NCBI RefSeq assembly: GCF_013300725.1
Contig: NZ_JAAIMM010000002.1
Coordinates: 1 to 64,000, forward strand
Length of the DNA: 64,000 bases
Source of the DNA: Allocoprococcus comes
GTDB lineage: Bacteria; Bacillota; Clostridia; Lachnospirales; Lachnospiraceae
Direction: 5' to 3'
The notes under the pieces were generated by a model. It ran no database searches, was not told the DNA's origin, and saw only the letters and a program-made list of their open reading frames with translations. A program made the translations under genes and the position numbers. Positions within the stretch are counted from its first letter, which is position 1, and every line of letters starts with the position of its first letter. Below, piece by piece: positions 16,868-25,780 of this stretch.

Positions 16868-18016
16868 ATGGCAGAAATTGCGTTAAGAAATGTCTGTAAG
16901 CAATTTGATTCCGAACATTATGGTGTGAAAGATTTTACTCTGGACATTCATGATAAAGAATTTGTGATTTTCGTAGGTCCTTCCGGCTGCGGAAAATCTA
17001 CAACACTGAGATTGATTGCAGGACTGGAAGATATTACAGATGGAGAACTCTGGATCGACGGAGAGCTCTGCAACTATCTGGAACCAAAAGAAAGAGAGAT
17101 GTCGATGGTTTTTCAGAATTATGCTTTATATCCAAACATGACCGTTTATGGAAATATTGCTTACTCACTGAAAATCCGTAAGGTTCCGAAAAAAGAAATT
17201 GATCAAAGAGTCAGAGAAGTGGCAAGAATCCTTGAGATTGAATCACTGCTTGACAGAAAACCGGCAGCATTATCCGGTGGACAAAAACAGCGTGTTGCAA
17301 TCGGTGCAGCAATCATCAGACAGCCAAAAGCATTCCTTATGGATGAGCCACTTTCCAACCTGGATGCAAAACTGCGTGCGCAGATGCGTGTTGAATTACA
17401 GAAGTTACATAAACAGTTAAATACCACGATCATTTATGTCACACACGATCAGACAGAAGCGATGACGCTTGGAACAAAAATCGTTGTCATGAAAGACGGT
17501 CTGATCCAGCAGGTAGACACCCCGCAGAATATTTACGATCATCCGGTCAATAAATTTGTAGCAGGCTTTGTGGGCGCGCCATCGATGAATTTTATCGAAT
17601 GCGAGGTTGAGAAAGAATTCAATAAAACTGCATTGATCTTTGCAACAACAGGGCCGATCAAAAAAGTGTATCTGACCGGGCAAACTGCAGAGATTCTTCA
17701 GCGAGATTATATTGGAAAGCGTGTGATCATCGGAATCCGGCCGGAAGATATCTACGAATATGAGGAAGCAAAAGCCGGTGGATTTGCAGAAAACAGCTTT
17801 GGAATCAAAGAAACTGTTGTTACCAGGGAAATGCTTGGTGCGGAAGTAATCCTGTATTTTGATGAACAGCACCGGACACATGCGGTAAGGCTGGAACCTT
17901 CCAACCAGACGAAAGTAGGAGAAACAGTGGATCTGTATTTTGATCCAGGTCGAATTCACGTATTTGATATAGAGACAGAGGAAAATATTCTTCATCTGTA
18001 TGGGAAAGGATATTAA
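16868..18016 (+). CDS. ugpC: ABC transporter ATP-binding protein, UgpC/MsmK type
   Basis: Energises uptake through the two permeases encoded next. 382 residues: Walker A GPSGCGKST (about 38-46), Q-loop FQNYALYP, signature LSGGQKQR (about 135), Walker B AFLMDEPLSNLDAKLR, switch His in VTHDQTEAMTLG, then a C-terminal MOBE/TOBE regulatory domain (about 240-382). GAAGGAGG at 16855-16862 supports the ATG. The protein type serves carbohydrate and glycerol-3-phosphate importers; the UgpB-like binding protein and the GDPD gene downstream favour glycerol-3-phosphate or its diesters. The next gene starts 2 bases after its stop. Confidence 0.88.
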   Translation: MAEIALRNVCKQFDSEHYGVKDFTLDIHDKEFVIFVGPSGCGKSTTLRLIAGLEDITDGELWIDGELCNYLEPKEREMSMVFQNYALYPNMTVYGNIAYSLKIRKVPKKEIDQRVREVARILEIESLLDRKPAALSGGQKQRVAIGAAIIRQPKAFLMDEPLSNLDAKLRAQMRVELQKLHKQLNTTIIYVTHDQTEAMTLGTKIVVMKDGLIQQVDTPQNIYDHPVNKFVAGFVGAPSMNFIECEVEKEFNKTALIFATTGPIKKVYLTGQTAEILQRDYIGKRVIIGIRPEDIYEYEEAKAGGFAENSFGIKETVVTREMLGAEVILYFDEQHRTHAVRLEPSNQTKVGETVDLYFDPGRIHVFDIETEENILHLYGKGY

Positions 18017-18018
18017 AC

Positions 18019-18876
18019 ATGAAAAAAGAAATAAAAATTACACCGTACCTTTATCTGATACCAAGCTTTCTGATCTTTGCGGTATTTTTGTTCTATCCAT
18101 TCGTAAAAACAGTCTATCTGAGCCTTTTTATGACGAACAAAATGGGACAGGCAAAAATCTTCGTAGGACTTCAGAATTATATGGATCTGCTCAGCTCAGA
18201 ATCCTTCCGGAACAGTTTGAAAGTGACACTGATCTTTGTGGTCATCGTAGTATTTGGCGGAATGCTTCTTGGACTTATCGCAGCAGTTCTCTGTAACAAG
18301 GCGTTCCCGGGAATCCGCGTATTCAGCACCGCATATGCACTTCCGATGGCGATCGCATCCAGCTCGGCAGCTATGATCTTCCAGATTATGCTTCATCCGG
18401 CAGTCGGAATTGTCAACAAACTTTTGGGACTGGATATCAACTGGCTGAATGACCCACATACAGCCCTGTACTGTGTGGCAATCCTTACCGCCTGGCTGAA
18501 CAGCGGAATCAATTTCCTGTATTTTTCCGCAGGACTTGGAAATATTGATGAGACGATCTACGAGAGAGCATCCGTAGATGGGGCAAACGGTGTACAGCAG
18601 TTTTTCAGTCTGACACTTCCGGGACTGTCACCGATCATGTTCTATACCGTTGTTGTAAACATCATCCAGGCATTCCAGTCCTTTGGACAGATCAAGATCC
18701 TGACAGAAGGCGGACCGAATGAATCCACAAACGTAATCGTGTATTCGATTTACAGAGATGCATTCTTCAATTATCGTTTCGGAAGCGCATCTGCACAGTC
18801 TGTGATCCTGTTTATTATTATCATGCTTGTAACATTGGTGATGTTCCGCATTGAGAAGAAGGGAGTTAATTACTAA
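18019..18876 (+). CDS. ugpA: ABC transporter permease, UgpA type
   Basis: Inner-membrane permease, 285 residues, with six predicted membrane helices (first at about 10-32, last at about 255-278). The ATPase-contact EAA loop is ERASVDGANGVQQFFSLTLP (about 175-195). The N-terminus KITPYLYLIPSFLIF is typical of MalF/UgpA-like subunits. It overlaps ugpE by 1 base (TAATG) and follows the ATPase gene by 2 bases, so the operon is tightly coupled. Confidence 0.87.
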   Translation: MKKEIKITPYLYLIPSFLIFAVFLFYPFVKTVYLSLFMTNKMGQAKIFVGLQNYMDLLSSESFRNSLKVTLIFVVIVVFGGMLLGLIAAVLCNKAFPGIRVFSTAYALPMAIASSSAAMIFQIMLHPAVGIVNKLLGLDINWLNDPHTALYCVAILTAWLNSGINFLYFSAGLGNIDETIYERASVDGANGVQQFFSLTLPGLSPIMFYTVVVNIIQAFQSFGQIKILTEGGPNESTNVIVYSIYRDAFFNYRFGSASAQSVILFIIIMLVTLVMFRIEKKGVNY

Positions 18877-19793
18877 TGAGTCAGTTAAACAGTATGGCAA
18901 TTCCAATGGAAGGAAAATATTCAAAAAGAGAACTTCTGGAATTGAAAAATAAAATGAATGCCAAAGCACTGGCAAAAAGAAGAAGTAAGACAGCACTGCG
19001 GCTTACGGCAAATATTGTGTTTGCCCTCATTGTACTTCTTCCACTTTTGTACGCGATCAGCATTGCGCTGATGCCGTCAAATGAATTATTTACAACGGAT
19101 CTGAACCTTTTTCCAAAGCATCCGACACTGCAGAATTTTAAAGATGCATTTACAAACGTTCCGCTGCTTCGTTTTATTTTGAATTCTTTCATTATGGCAG
19201 GCTGCATTACCATCGGACAGATCATTTCCTGTTCCCTTGCCGCATTTGCATTTTCATTCCTTGAATTTAAGGGAAAAGGAATCCTCTTTGCAGTTGTTAT
19301 GGCAACTATGATGGTTCCGGGCGAAGCAACGATCATTTCCAACTATCTGACCGTCGGAAGCTGGGGAATCCTTGATACCTATGCGGTACTGATCATTCCG
19401 TATCTGACATCAGCGATGGGAATCTTTTTATTCCGCCAGTTCTATATGACATTCCCAATGTCACTGTATGAATCGGCAAAGCTGGACGGATGCAGTAATT
19501 TGAAATTTATTGTTAAAATTCTGATTCCACTGACCAAATCAGCAATCGGAGCTATGGCAGTTTATACCTTTATCAATGCATGGAATATGTATATGTGGCC
19601 GCTTCTTGTAACCGGCTCCAACAATATGAGAACCGTACAGATTGGTATCAGTATGCTTGACAGCGTGGATTCACAGTCCATTACCTTAATGATCGCAGGG
19701 GTAGTTATGATCATCATCCCATCCATCTCGATTTTCATTATCGGACAGAAACAGCTGATCAGAGGAATGTTCTCAGGTGCTGTAAAAGGTTAA
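18876..19793 (+). CDS. ugpE: ABC transporter permease, UgpE type
   Basis: Second permease of the importer, 305 residues. A charged N-terminal tail of about 40 residues (ELLELKNKMNAKALAKRRSK) precedes six membrane helices. The EAA loop ESAKLDGCSNLKFIVKILIP is near residue 205. AFTNVPLLRFILNSFIMAG and the GMFSGAVKG C-terminus match MalG/UgpE subunits. The start codon overlaps the ugpA stop. Confidence 0.87.
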   Translation: MSQLNSMAIPMEGKYSKRELLELKNKMNAKALAKRRSKTALRLTANIVFALIVLLPLLYAISIALMPSNELFTTDLNLFPKHPTLQNFKDAFTNVPLLRFILNSFIMAGCITIGQIISCSLAAFAFSFLEFKGKGILFAVVMATMMVPGEATIISNYLTVGSWGILDTYAVLIIPYLTSAMGIFLFRQFYMTFPMSLYESAKLDGCSNLKFIVKILIPLTKSAIGAMAVYTFINAWNMYMWPLLVTGSNNMRTVQIGISMLDSVDSQSITLMIAGVVMIIIPSISIFIIGQKQLIRGMFSGAVKG

Positions 19794-19808
19794 TTATTAT
19801 GCTGGAAA

Positions 19809-19855
19809 CGGGAAAATATCCATTCCCGATCCTATATATGTGTAAATATTACACA
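19809..19855 (+). promoter_or_regulatory. Hairpin and 17-bp palindrome before ugpB
   Basis: CGGGAA (19809-19814) and TTCCCG (19823-19828) form a small hairpin. TGTGTAA-ATA-TTACACA (19839-19855) is a perfect palindrome 42 bases before the ugpB ATG. The hairpin could stabilise a 3' end or raise binding-protein expression relative to the permeases; the palindrome could be an operator. Neither is assigned to a known regulator. Confidence 0.45.
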
Positions 19856-19897
19856 CAATTTCATCCAATTAGAAGAGATAACATCAGGAGGAAAATT

Positions 19898-21286
19898 ATG
19901 AAGAAGAAAACAGTTTCATTATTACTTGTGGCAGCAATAACTGTCGGAATGCTTGCAGGATGCGGAGGTGGAAAATCTTCCATCAGCCAGGACGGTTCAT
20001 CCGATACAGCAGACAGCAGTGAAAAAGTAGAAATGGCAGATGCAAAAGATGTAGACGGAACGACAATTACATTCTGGCATTCTATGGGTGGTGTAAATGG
20101 TCAGGCGATCGACACACTTGTCAAAAAATTCAATGATGAAAATGAATATGGAATTACGGTAGAAGCACAGTATCAGGGAGAATATGATGATTCCCTGAAC
20201 AAATTAAAGAGTGCACAGATTGGAAATATGGGTGCAGATCTGGTACAGGTCTATGAAATCGGTACCCGTTTTATGATTGAGTCCGGTTGGACTGTTCCGA
20301 TGCAGGAAATGATCGATGCAGATAATTATGATGTATCTGAGATTGAACCGAACCTTGCTGCATATTATACTATTGATAATCAATTATATTCGATGCCTTT
20401 TAACTCATCTACACCAATTATGTATTATAATAAAGATATGTTCGACAAAGCCGGTATTACCGAAATTCCGGACAGCCTGGAAGCAATCGATGAGATTGGT
20501 GATCAGTTGATGACAAAAGGCGGCGCCGGTGAAGTGATGTCACTTGGTATCTACGGATGGTTCTTCGAGCAGCTTATCGGAAAACAGGGACTGGATTATG
20601 CCAATAATGGAAATGGCCGTGAAAAGGCTGCAACAGCAGTTGACTTTGATAAAAACGGTGCAGCAAAGAACATTCTGACTGCATGGCAGAAACTCAACAA
20701 AGACGGATATGCACCGATCGTTGGTAAAGGCGGTGATGCAGGACTGGCAGATTTCTCAGCTGGTAAATCTGCGATCACACTGGGATCTACTGCTTCCTTA
20801 AAACAGATCCTGCAGGATGTAAACGGAAAATTTGAAGTGGGAACTGCATATTTCCCGAAGGTATCTTCAAGTGATGAAGGCGGAGTATCCATCGGTGGAG
20901 CTTCTCTGTGGGCACTGAACAATAAAGATCCAAAGAAACTCCGTGCCACATGGGAATTCGTAAAATTCCTGATCTCCCCGGAATCACAGGCATACTGGAA
21001 TGCACAGACAGGATATTTCCCGGTTACCACAAAAGCACACGACGAACAGACATTCAAAGATAATATCGCGCAGTATCCTCAGTTCCAGACAGCAATCGAT
21101 CAGCTTCATGATTCTTCCCCGGAATATTGCGGTGCACTCTTAAGTGTATTCCCGGAAGCAAGAGCAACCGTTGAGTCTGAAATCGAAAGTATGCTGAATG
21201 GAAAAGAAGATGTCGACACAGCAGTACAGAAAATGTCAGATTCGATCAACAAGGCGATCACTGACTATAATACTGTAAATAATTAA
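19898..21286 (+). CDS. ugpB: Glycerol-3-phosphate-type ABC substrate-binding lipoprotein, UgpB-like
   Basis: Extracellular binding lipoprotein of 462 residues. A lipoprotein signal ends at the lipobox GMLAGC (Cys about 22), followed by a Ser/Gly/Asp linker. The mature part shows strong UgpB landmarks: ITFWHSMGGVNG, DLVQVYEIGTRFM and MPFNSSTPIMYYNKDMFDKA. The longest frame starts at 19799, but AGGAGG at 19887-19892 and the signal peptide fix the ATG at 19898. With the GDPD enzyme encoded 23 bases later, the likely ligands are glycerol-3-phosphate or glycerophosphodiesters. Confidence 0.88.
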   Translation: MKKKTVSLLLVAAITVGMLAGCGGGKSSISQDGSSDTADSSEKVEMADAKDVDGTTITFWHSMGGVNGQAIDTLVKKFNDENEYGITVEAQYQGEYDDSLNKLKSAQIGNMGADLVQVYEIGTRFMIESGWTVPMQEMIDADNYDVSEIEPNLAAYYTIDNQLYSMPFNSSTPIMYYNKDMFDKAGITEIPDSLEAIDEIGDQLMTKGGAGEVMSLGIYGWFFEQLIGKQGLDYANNGNGREKAATAVDFDKNGAAKNILTAWQKLNKDGYAPIVGKGGDAGLADFSAGKSAITLGSTASLKQILQDVNGKFEVGTAYFPKVSSSDEGGVSIGGASLWALNNKDPKKLRATWEFVKFLISPESQAYWNAQTGYFPVTTKAHDEQTFKDNIAQYPQFQTAIDQLHDSSPEYCGALLSVFPEARATVESEIESMLNGKEDVDTAVQKMSDSINKAITDYNTVNN

Positions 21287-21308
21287 AAAAGAATCGAGGC
21301 AGTAAACA

Positions 21309-22049
21309 TTGAGCAAAACAAAGATATTTGCACACAGAGGCGCAAGCGGATATGCACCGGAAAATACACTGGAAGCATTTGCGCTGGCAATCACACAGGG
21401 AGCTGATGGAATCGAGCTGGATGTCCAGCTCACAAAGGATGGAATCCCGGTTGTGATCCACGATGAAACGATCGACAGAGTTACAGAAAAAACAGGATGG
21501 GTCAAAGATTATACCTTAAACGAATTAAAAGAACTTACGGTATTGAAAAACAAATTTCCGGAGTATTCCTCATCAAAAATCCCAACCCTGGAAGAAGTAC
21601 TGGATGCAGTAAAAACATCCGGTATCCAGGTCAATATTGAACTAAAAACAGGGATTTACTGGTATCCAGAAATCGAACAGAAGGTTGCAGATCTTGTCAA
21701 AGCATCTGGAATGGAAGACAAGGTGATTTATTCTTCCTTTAATCACTACAGCATCCAGCAGATCAAAAAAATCGTTCCAGACGCAGAAACCGCATATTTA
21801 TACAGTGATGTAATCTTAAATGTGGAAGACTATGCGGAAAATACAGGTGTAGACGGACTGCATCCTGCGGTATATCACGTGAAAATGGCTGATTTCTTAA
21901 AAGAATATCTGGACAGTGGTTTAAATGTCCGCGTCTGGACGGTCAATGAAAAAGAGGATATGGAATGGCTGATCCGCGCAGGTGTAACTGCAATTATCAC
22001 CAATTATCCGGACAAAGCCGTGCAGATCAAAGGAAAAGTGGAAGCGTAG
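21309..22049 (+). CDS. ugpQ: Glycerophosphodiester phosphodiesterase
   Basis: Hydrolyses glycerophosphodiesters (from phospholipid head groups) to glycerol-3-phosphate and an alcohol. 246 residues with no signal peptide, so cytoplasmic. The GDPD motif is FAHRGASGYAPENTLEAF at the N-terminus (catalytic His, Arg and metal-binding Glu), then GIELDVQLTKDG and VIHDETIDRVT; NYPDKAVQI at the end is usual. The start is TTG at 21309, after a weak GAGG. It lies inside the ugp-type operon, 4 bases before the phosphatase gene. Confidence 0.92.
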   Translation: MSKTKIFAHRGASGYAPENTLEAFALAITQGADGIELDVQLTKDGIPVVIHDETIDRVTEKTGWVKDYTLNELKELTVLKNKFPEYSSSKIPTLEEVLDAVKTSGIQVNIELKTGIYWYPEIEQKVADLVKASGMEDKVIYSSFNHYSIQQIKKIVPDAETAYLYSDVILNVEDYAENTGVDGLHPAVYHVKMADFLKEYLDSGLNVRVWTVNEKEDMEWLIRAGVTAIITNYPDKAVQIKGKVEA

Positions 22050-22052
22050 GCT

Positions 22053-22856
22053 ATGCTGGAAAATAAAAAACTTTTTCTGCTGGATATAGACGGTACCATC
22101 TGCAAAGGGAACCAGCTGATCGAGGGAGCAGCCGCATTTTTGAAAGATATCAAAACGAATGGCGGACAGTTTGTATTTATCACAAATAATGCGACCAAGA
22201 GTATTGATGATTATATCAAATCTTTTCAGATTTTGGGAATTCATACGGATTATACGAATTTTCTGACAGCATCTTATGCAACTGTTGATTACCTGAAGAA
22301 ACATCATGCAGGGGATCTGATCTATGTACTTGGAACCCGCTCTTTCATCCGGGAGCTGAAAAAGAATCAGATCCGTGTGACAACGGATTGTGAAGATGAA
22401 GGAATTGCCTGTGTTGTGGTTTCTTATGATAATCAGCTGACCTATGAAAAACTGTCTGATACGTGTAAGCTGCTGAGTACACAGAAAGTCGATTATCTTG
22501 CAACCAATCCGGACTATGTATGTCCGATTGAATTCGGATTCGTACCGGACTGCGGATCCATCTGTGAAATGCTTGCACATGCAGTAAAGCGGATGCCATA
22601 TTTTATTGGCAAACCAGAGCCTGCTATGGTGGAACTTGCATTGCAGCGGAACCATTATCAGAAAGAGGAAGCATTGATCGTCGGAGACCGCCTGTATACC
22701 GATATTTTGTGTGGGTATCATGCCGGGGTGGAGACGGTGCTGGTATTATCCGGTGAGGCAACTGAAGAAGAAGCAAAAGCATACGAACATCAGCCGGATT
22801 ACGTGATGTCATCGGTTGCGAAGCTGCATGAAGAATGGATAAAAAGTATTTCTTAA
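22053..22856 (+). CDS. HAD-IIA family sugar/glycerol phosphatase
   Basis: Haloacid-dehalogenase phosphatase of the NagD/PGP type, 267 residues. Motif I is LLDIDGTICKGN (nucleophile Asp about 10), motif II is VFITNNATKS, the C2 cap occupies about 75-190, motif III Lys is in IGKPEPAM and motif IV is VGDRLYTDI. Placed last in the G3P/glycerophosphodiester uptake operon, it may dephosphorylate glycerol-3-phosphate or remove a toxic excess; that substrate is inference. It starts 4 bases after ugpQ and ends 5 bases before a terminator. Confidence 0.85.
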   Translation: MLENKKLFLLDIDGTICKGNQLIEGAAAFLKDIKTNGGQFVFITNNATKSIDDYIKSFQILGIHTDYTNFLTASYATVDYLKKHHAGDLIYVLGTRSFIRELKKNQIRVTTDCEDEGIACVVVSYDNQLTYEKLSDTCKLLSTQKVDYLATNPDYVCPIEFGFVPDCGSICEMLAHAVKRMPYFIGKPEPAMVELALQRNHYQKEEALIVGDRLYTDILCGYHAGVETVLVLSGEATEEEAKAYEHQPDYVMSSVAKLHEEWIKSIS

Positions 22857-22860
22857 CATA

Positions 22861-22903
22861 AACAGGGTATGTATGGTAATAAAACGGTACATACCCTGTT
22901 TGT
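22861..22903 (+). terminator. Intrinsic terminator of the ugp-type operon
   Basis: Perfect 13-base arms AACAGGGTATGTA (22861-22873) and TACATACCCTGTT (22888-22900) with a 14-base loop. Confidence 0.8.
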
Positions 22904-22982
22904 GCGTCAGAAGCGTATGCATCCGTGGTAAATTGCAAAAATAAATGAAAAGATGGTGTGAGTGTCAAAAGTAAAAAAAGCC

Positions 22983-23011
22983 TTGCATCGGCGAACGTAT
23001 GTTTGTATAAT
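22983..23011 (+). promoter_or_regulatory. Promoter placing the transcript start at the ATG
   Basis: TTGCAT (22983-22988), 17-base spacer, TATAAT (23006-23011). Transcription would start around 23018, which is the ATG of the radical-SAM gene, and no ribosome site precedes that ATG, suggesting a leaderless mRNA. Confidence 0.65.
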
Positions 23012-23017
23012 GAGAAT

Positions 23018-24538
23018 ATGAATACAGAACTGACAAACGATAATTATACAACACAGGAAAAACTACAGATTCTTGCCGATGCAGCCAAGTATGATGTCGC
23101 ATGTACGTCAAGCGGATCCAGTCGCCGGGGACGGAAAGGAGAACTCGGCAGTACCGTTTCGTGCGGAATTTGTCACAGCTTTGCTGCAGACGGCAGATGC
23201 ATCTCTCTGCTCAAGATTCTGATGACCAACCATTGCGTCTACGATTGTAAATATTGTATCAACCGGGTGAGTAATGATGTAAAAAGGGCAACCTTTACGC
23301 CTGAGGAGATCTGCAATCTTACTGTAGAGTTTTATAAACGTAATTATATCGAGGGACTTTTTCTAAGTTCCGGTGTTTTGAAAAATCCAACCTATACCAT
23401 GGAAAAGATGTGCGAGACACTGTTACTTCTCCGCACAAAATACCATTTTAACGGATACATTCATGTGAAGACAATTCCGGGAGCTTCGGATGAATTACTT
23501 GCAGCTGCCGGTTATCTTGCAGACCGTGTCAGCGTGAATCTGGAACTGCCAACTTCTGAGAGCCTTCGTAAGCTGGCACCGAACAAAACTATGCAGACCA
23601 TCCTGAATCCGATGGGGAAGGTGCAGAATACTATCGCTGCACACCGAATGGCAATCGGAAAATCTGCGTATATGGAAAGAAGCCGCGGAAATCAGTTCTT
23701 GCAAGCCGGGATTTTTTCGGACACTTCCAAGCAGCAGTTTCAAAAGAAACTGGAGAGCAGAGCAGCGCTACAAAAAGGAACCGATGTATCCAAGACTTCT
23801 GCACGGTCAAATCCTGCGGTATTGGATTCTTCATTCACCTGGAATCAGGCATATCAGCTGGCGCCACATGACATGTCCAGATTAAAACGAAGTTTTGCAC
23901 CGGCAGGGCAGAGTACGCAGATGATCATTGGAGCAACAGGTGAAAGTGATTATACTTTATTGCAGACCACACAGCAGCTTTATCAGGGATTTGATCTGAA
24001 ACGTGTTTTTTATTCCGCATATATCCCGTTAAATGAAGATTCTGTTCTGCCTGCGATCGGGACTCCGCCACCGCTTTTGCGGGAACACAGACTGTATCAG
24101 GCGGACTGGCTGCTCCGCTTTTACGGATTTCAGGCAGATGAACTTTTAACGTTAGAGAAACCAAATTTTAATGAGCTTCTGGATCCGAAGTGCGACTGGG
24201 CATTACGCCATCTGGAATTATTTCCGGTTGAAGCGGAAACTGCAAGCTATGCAGAACTTCTCCGTGTACCTGGAATCGGGCCGAAATCAGCCAGCCGTAT
24301 TGTAAATGCAAGAAGATATGGAAGACTGGATTTTACAAATCTGAAGAAAATGGGTGTTGTTCTGAAAAGAGCGCATTATTTCATCACCTGTGGCGGAAAG
24401 CAGATGTATCACACGCCGGTTGAAGAGACTTATATCACAAGACAGCTGGTCAGCGTAGATCGGAAGGAATCATGGGAAATGGCTCATGCAAATGAAGGTT
24501 TTTCACAGATGACACTTGCGGATTTTGGAATTGGATAG
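23018..24538 (+). CDS. Putative DNA modification/repair radical SAM protein (TIGR03916)
   Basis: Radical SAM enzyme of a family always paired with a DUF4130 protein and predicted to act on DNA; the reaction is unknown. About 506 residues from ATG 23018. The 4Fe-4S motif is C73-VYD-C77-KY-C80, preceded by further cysteines (CGICHSF). A C-terminal helix-hairpin-helix, LLRVPGIGPKSASRIV (about 415-430), supports DNA binding. A longer frame opens with GTG 22958, but the family usually starts shortly before EKLQILADAAKYDV, which fits ATG 23018, and a good promoter overlaps the extra codons. The partner gene follows 16 bases later. Confidence 0.87.
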   Translation: MNTELTNDNYTTQEKLQILADAAKYDVACTSSGSSRRGRKGELGSTVSCGICHSFAADGRCISLLKILMTNHCVYDCKYCINRVSNDVKRATFTPEEICNLTVEFYKRNYIEGLFLSSGVLKNPTYTMEKMCETLLLLRTKYHFNGYIHVKTIPGASDELLAAAGYLADRVSVNLELPTSESLRKLAPNKTMQTILNPMGKVQNTIAAHRMAIGKSAYMERSRGNQFLQAGIFSDTSKQQFQKKLESRAALQKGTDVSKTSARSNPAVLDSSFTWNQAYQLAPHDMSRLKRSFAPAGQSTQMIIGATGESDYTLLQTTQQLYQGFDLKRVFYSAYIPLNEDSVLPAIGTPPPLLREHRLYQADWLLRFYGFQADELLTLEKPNFNELLDPKCDWALRHLELFPVEAETASYAELLRVPGIGPKSASRIVNARRYGRLDFTNLKKMGVVLKRAHYFITCGGKQMYHTPVEETYITRQLVSVDRKESWEMAHANEGFSQMTLADFGIG

Positions 24539-24554
24539 AGAAAGCAGGTAATTT

Positions 24555-25319
24555 ATGAAAATATATACTTGTAAGGATAAGTTAGAAGACATCATGACCT
24601 GTATCTATGATGCATGGGCAGATGCTTTACGAATCGGTCATGATCAGATAAGGCTGAAAAAAGAACCGATTTTCCAACCGACACTGCTGGATGAATATAT
24701 CCATGTAGACGGCGACTGTTCCAAGGCAGAAAAAGTCACCCGGTCTATTCGCAGAGATATTTCTTCCAGAGCCTATCTGTATGTGTATTACGCATCCCTA
24801 TCTGCAGAAGAGGATGCATTGCAGGCAATCTATAATTTTCTCAGAGTTGGATTTGCAATGGGAGCAGATGTACTTGAAAACTATACGAATCCACATGTGA
24901 TGCGGATTATGGAGCTGTACCGTAATATTGGAAATGAAAGCCATCACTTCCGTGAGTTTGCCCGGTTCCAAAGTCTGGATGGACGTGTGTATGTCAGCCA
25001 TCTGGAACCCAAAAGTGATGTGATCATGCTGGTTGGAAGACATTTCGCAGACCGTATGCCATCAGAGCATTGGATGATCGTTGACGATAACAGGAAGATG
25101 GCCTGTGTCCATCCAAAAGACGGAGAAAATTATCTTCGGTATCTGACGGATGAAGAGTTTGATGCACTTCGTAAAACAGAAGCGTATGAAGATGAATATA
25201 CCGGGATGTGGAAGACATTTTTCCATACGATCGGAATCAAAGAACGGGAGAACTATGTCTGCCAGAGGAAGCTTTTTCCGATCTGGAAGAGGAAGCATGC
25301 TGTGGAATTTAAAGAATAA
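24555..25319 (+). CDS. DUF4130/TIGR03915 DNA-metabolism protein
   Basis: Partner of the preceding radical-SAM protein, 254 residues. Family features seen: YTCKDKLEDIMTCIYDAW at the N-terminus, HVMRIMELYRNIGNESHHF mid-protein and SLDGRVYVSHLEPKSDVI. Some members are described as uracil-DNA-glycosylase-like; that similarity cannot be verified here. The two genes form a two-gene operon under the promoter at 22983. No clear terminator directly follows; the nearest is at 25551. Confidence 0.85.
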   Translation: MKIYTCKDKLEDIMTCIYDAWADALRIGHDQIRLKKEPIFQPTLLDEYIHVDGDCSKAEKVTRSIRRDISSRAYLYVYYASLSAEEDALQAIYNFLRVGFAMGADVLENYTNPHVMRIMELYRNIGNESHHFREFARFQSLDGRVYVSHLEPKSDVIMLVGRHFADRMPSEHWMIVDDNRKMACVHPKDGENYLRYLTDEEFDALRKTEAYEDEYTGMWKTFFHTIGIKERENYVCQRKLFPIWKRKHAVEFKE

Positions 25320-25399
25320 TCGCAGGAATTAAAAAGACAGCAAAGTGTCATTGGTACTGGCTTTGATGGTTTTCTTTTCATCACAGATAGTTACCGTAA

Positions 25400-25549
25400 T
25401 TTCAACAGTTTCCGAGACCGGAATGTCTGCAGGATAATAATTCAGAGAATCTGACAGAAAAACAGAAAGAAGTTCTAGGGATATGGAACAATCTGAGTAC
25501 AAATGAGCAGGAAACATTGATGTCAATGCTACGTGGACTTCGGAAGTAG
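25400..25549 (+). pseudogene. Possible C-terminal remnant of a MarR-like regulator
   Basis: An open stretch without a start encodes ENLTEKQKEVLGIWNNLSTN, then EQETLMSMLRGLRK and a stop at 25547-25549. This 'LTxxEQxxLxxLLxxL' pattern is the C-terminal dimerisation helix typical of MarR-family regulators. No helix-turn-helix precedes it, so it would be a decayed fragment. It is immediately followed by a terminator, as a gene end would be. The call rests on a short pattern. Confidence 0.35.
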
Positions 25550-25550
25550 G

Positions 25551-25587
25551 AGAACAGTTCGAGTATATTATCGGCTGTTCTTTTTTT
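25551..25587 (+). terminator. Intrinsic terminator
   Basis: AGAACAG (25551-25557) pairs with CTGTTCT (25575-25581), followed by TTTTTT. It ends transcription before the riboswitch promoter. Confidence 0.65.
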
Positions 25588-25618
25588 GTTTTTGAACGTA
25601 AAAACGGTAATGTTTTTC

Positions 25619-25647
25619 TTGTGTACAGCAGAGCACTATAGTATAAT
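25619..25647 (+). promoter_or_regulatory. Promoter of the riboswitch-controlled kinase operon
   Basis: TTGTGT (25619-25624), 17-base spacer, TATAAT (25642-25647). Start expected near 25654, about 30 bases before the riboswitch. Confidence 0.65.
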
Positions 25648-25683
25648 AAATCCGGTTTTATTGCATAAGTTTAAAGGCTATAA

Positions 25684-25780
25684 TAAGGAAAACGGCAAAC
25701 CAGATGAAAGTCTGGGACGCAAAGCCAGAAGAGGCTAAAGTCAGAAAGTTTGACCAGGTCAGCCGGTTGCAACTGTTTCT
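25684..25780 (+). ncRNA. Cyclic di-GMP-I (GEMM-I) riboswitch
   Basis: The aptamer hallmarks are present in order: GGCAAACC, a P1b stem CCAGAT with a GAAA tetraloop and GTCTGG, the strictly conserved GGACGCAAAGCC, GAGGCTAAAG, the second helix around GTTTGACCAGGTC, and closing AGCCGGTTGC. The GAAA loop is the one that docks in the tetraloop receptor of the ligand-bound fold. It lies in the leader of the hybrid kinase gene, so c-di-GMP should control the downstream sensory genes. Confidence 0.9.

Noticed and set aside
25329-25526. 65-codon minus-strand frame after the DUF4130 gene
   Set aside because: No ribosome site, no recognisable family, and it overlaps the MarR-like remnant and terminator on the plus strand.
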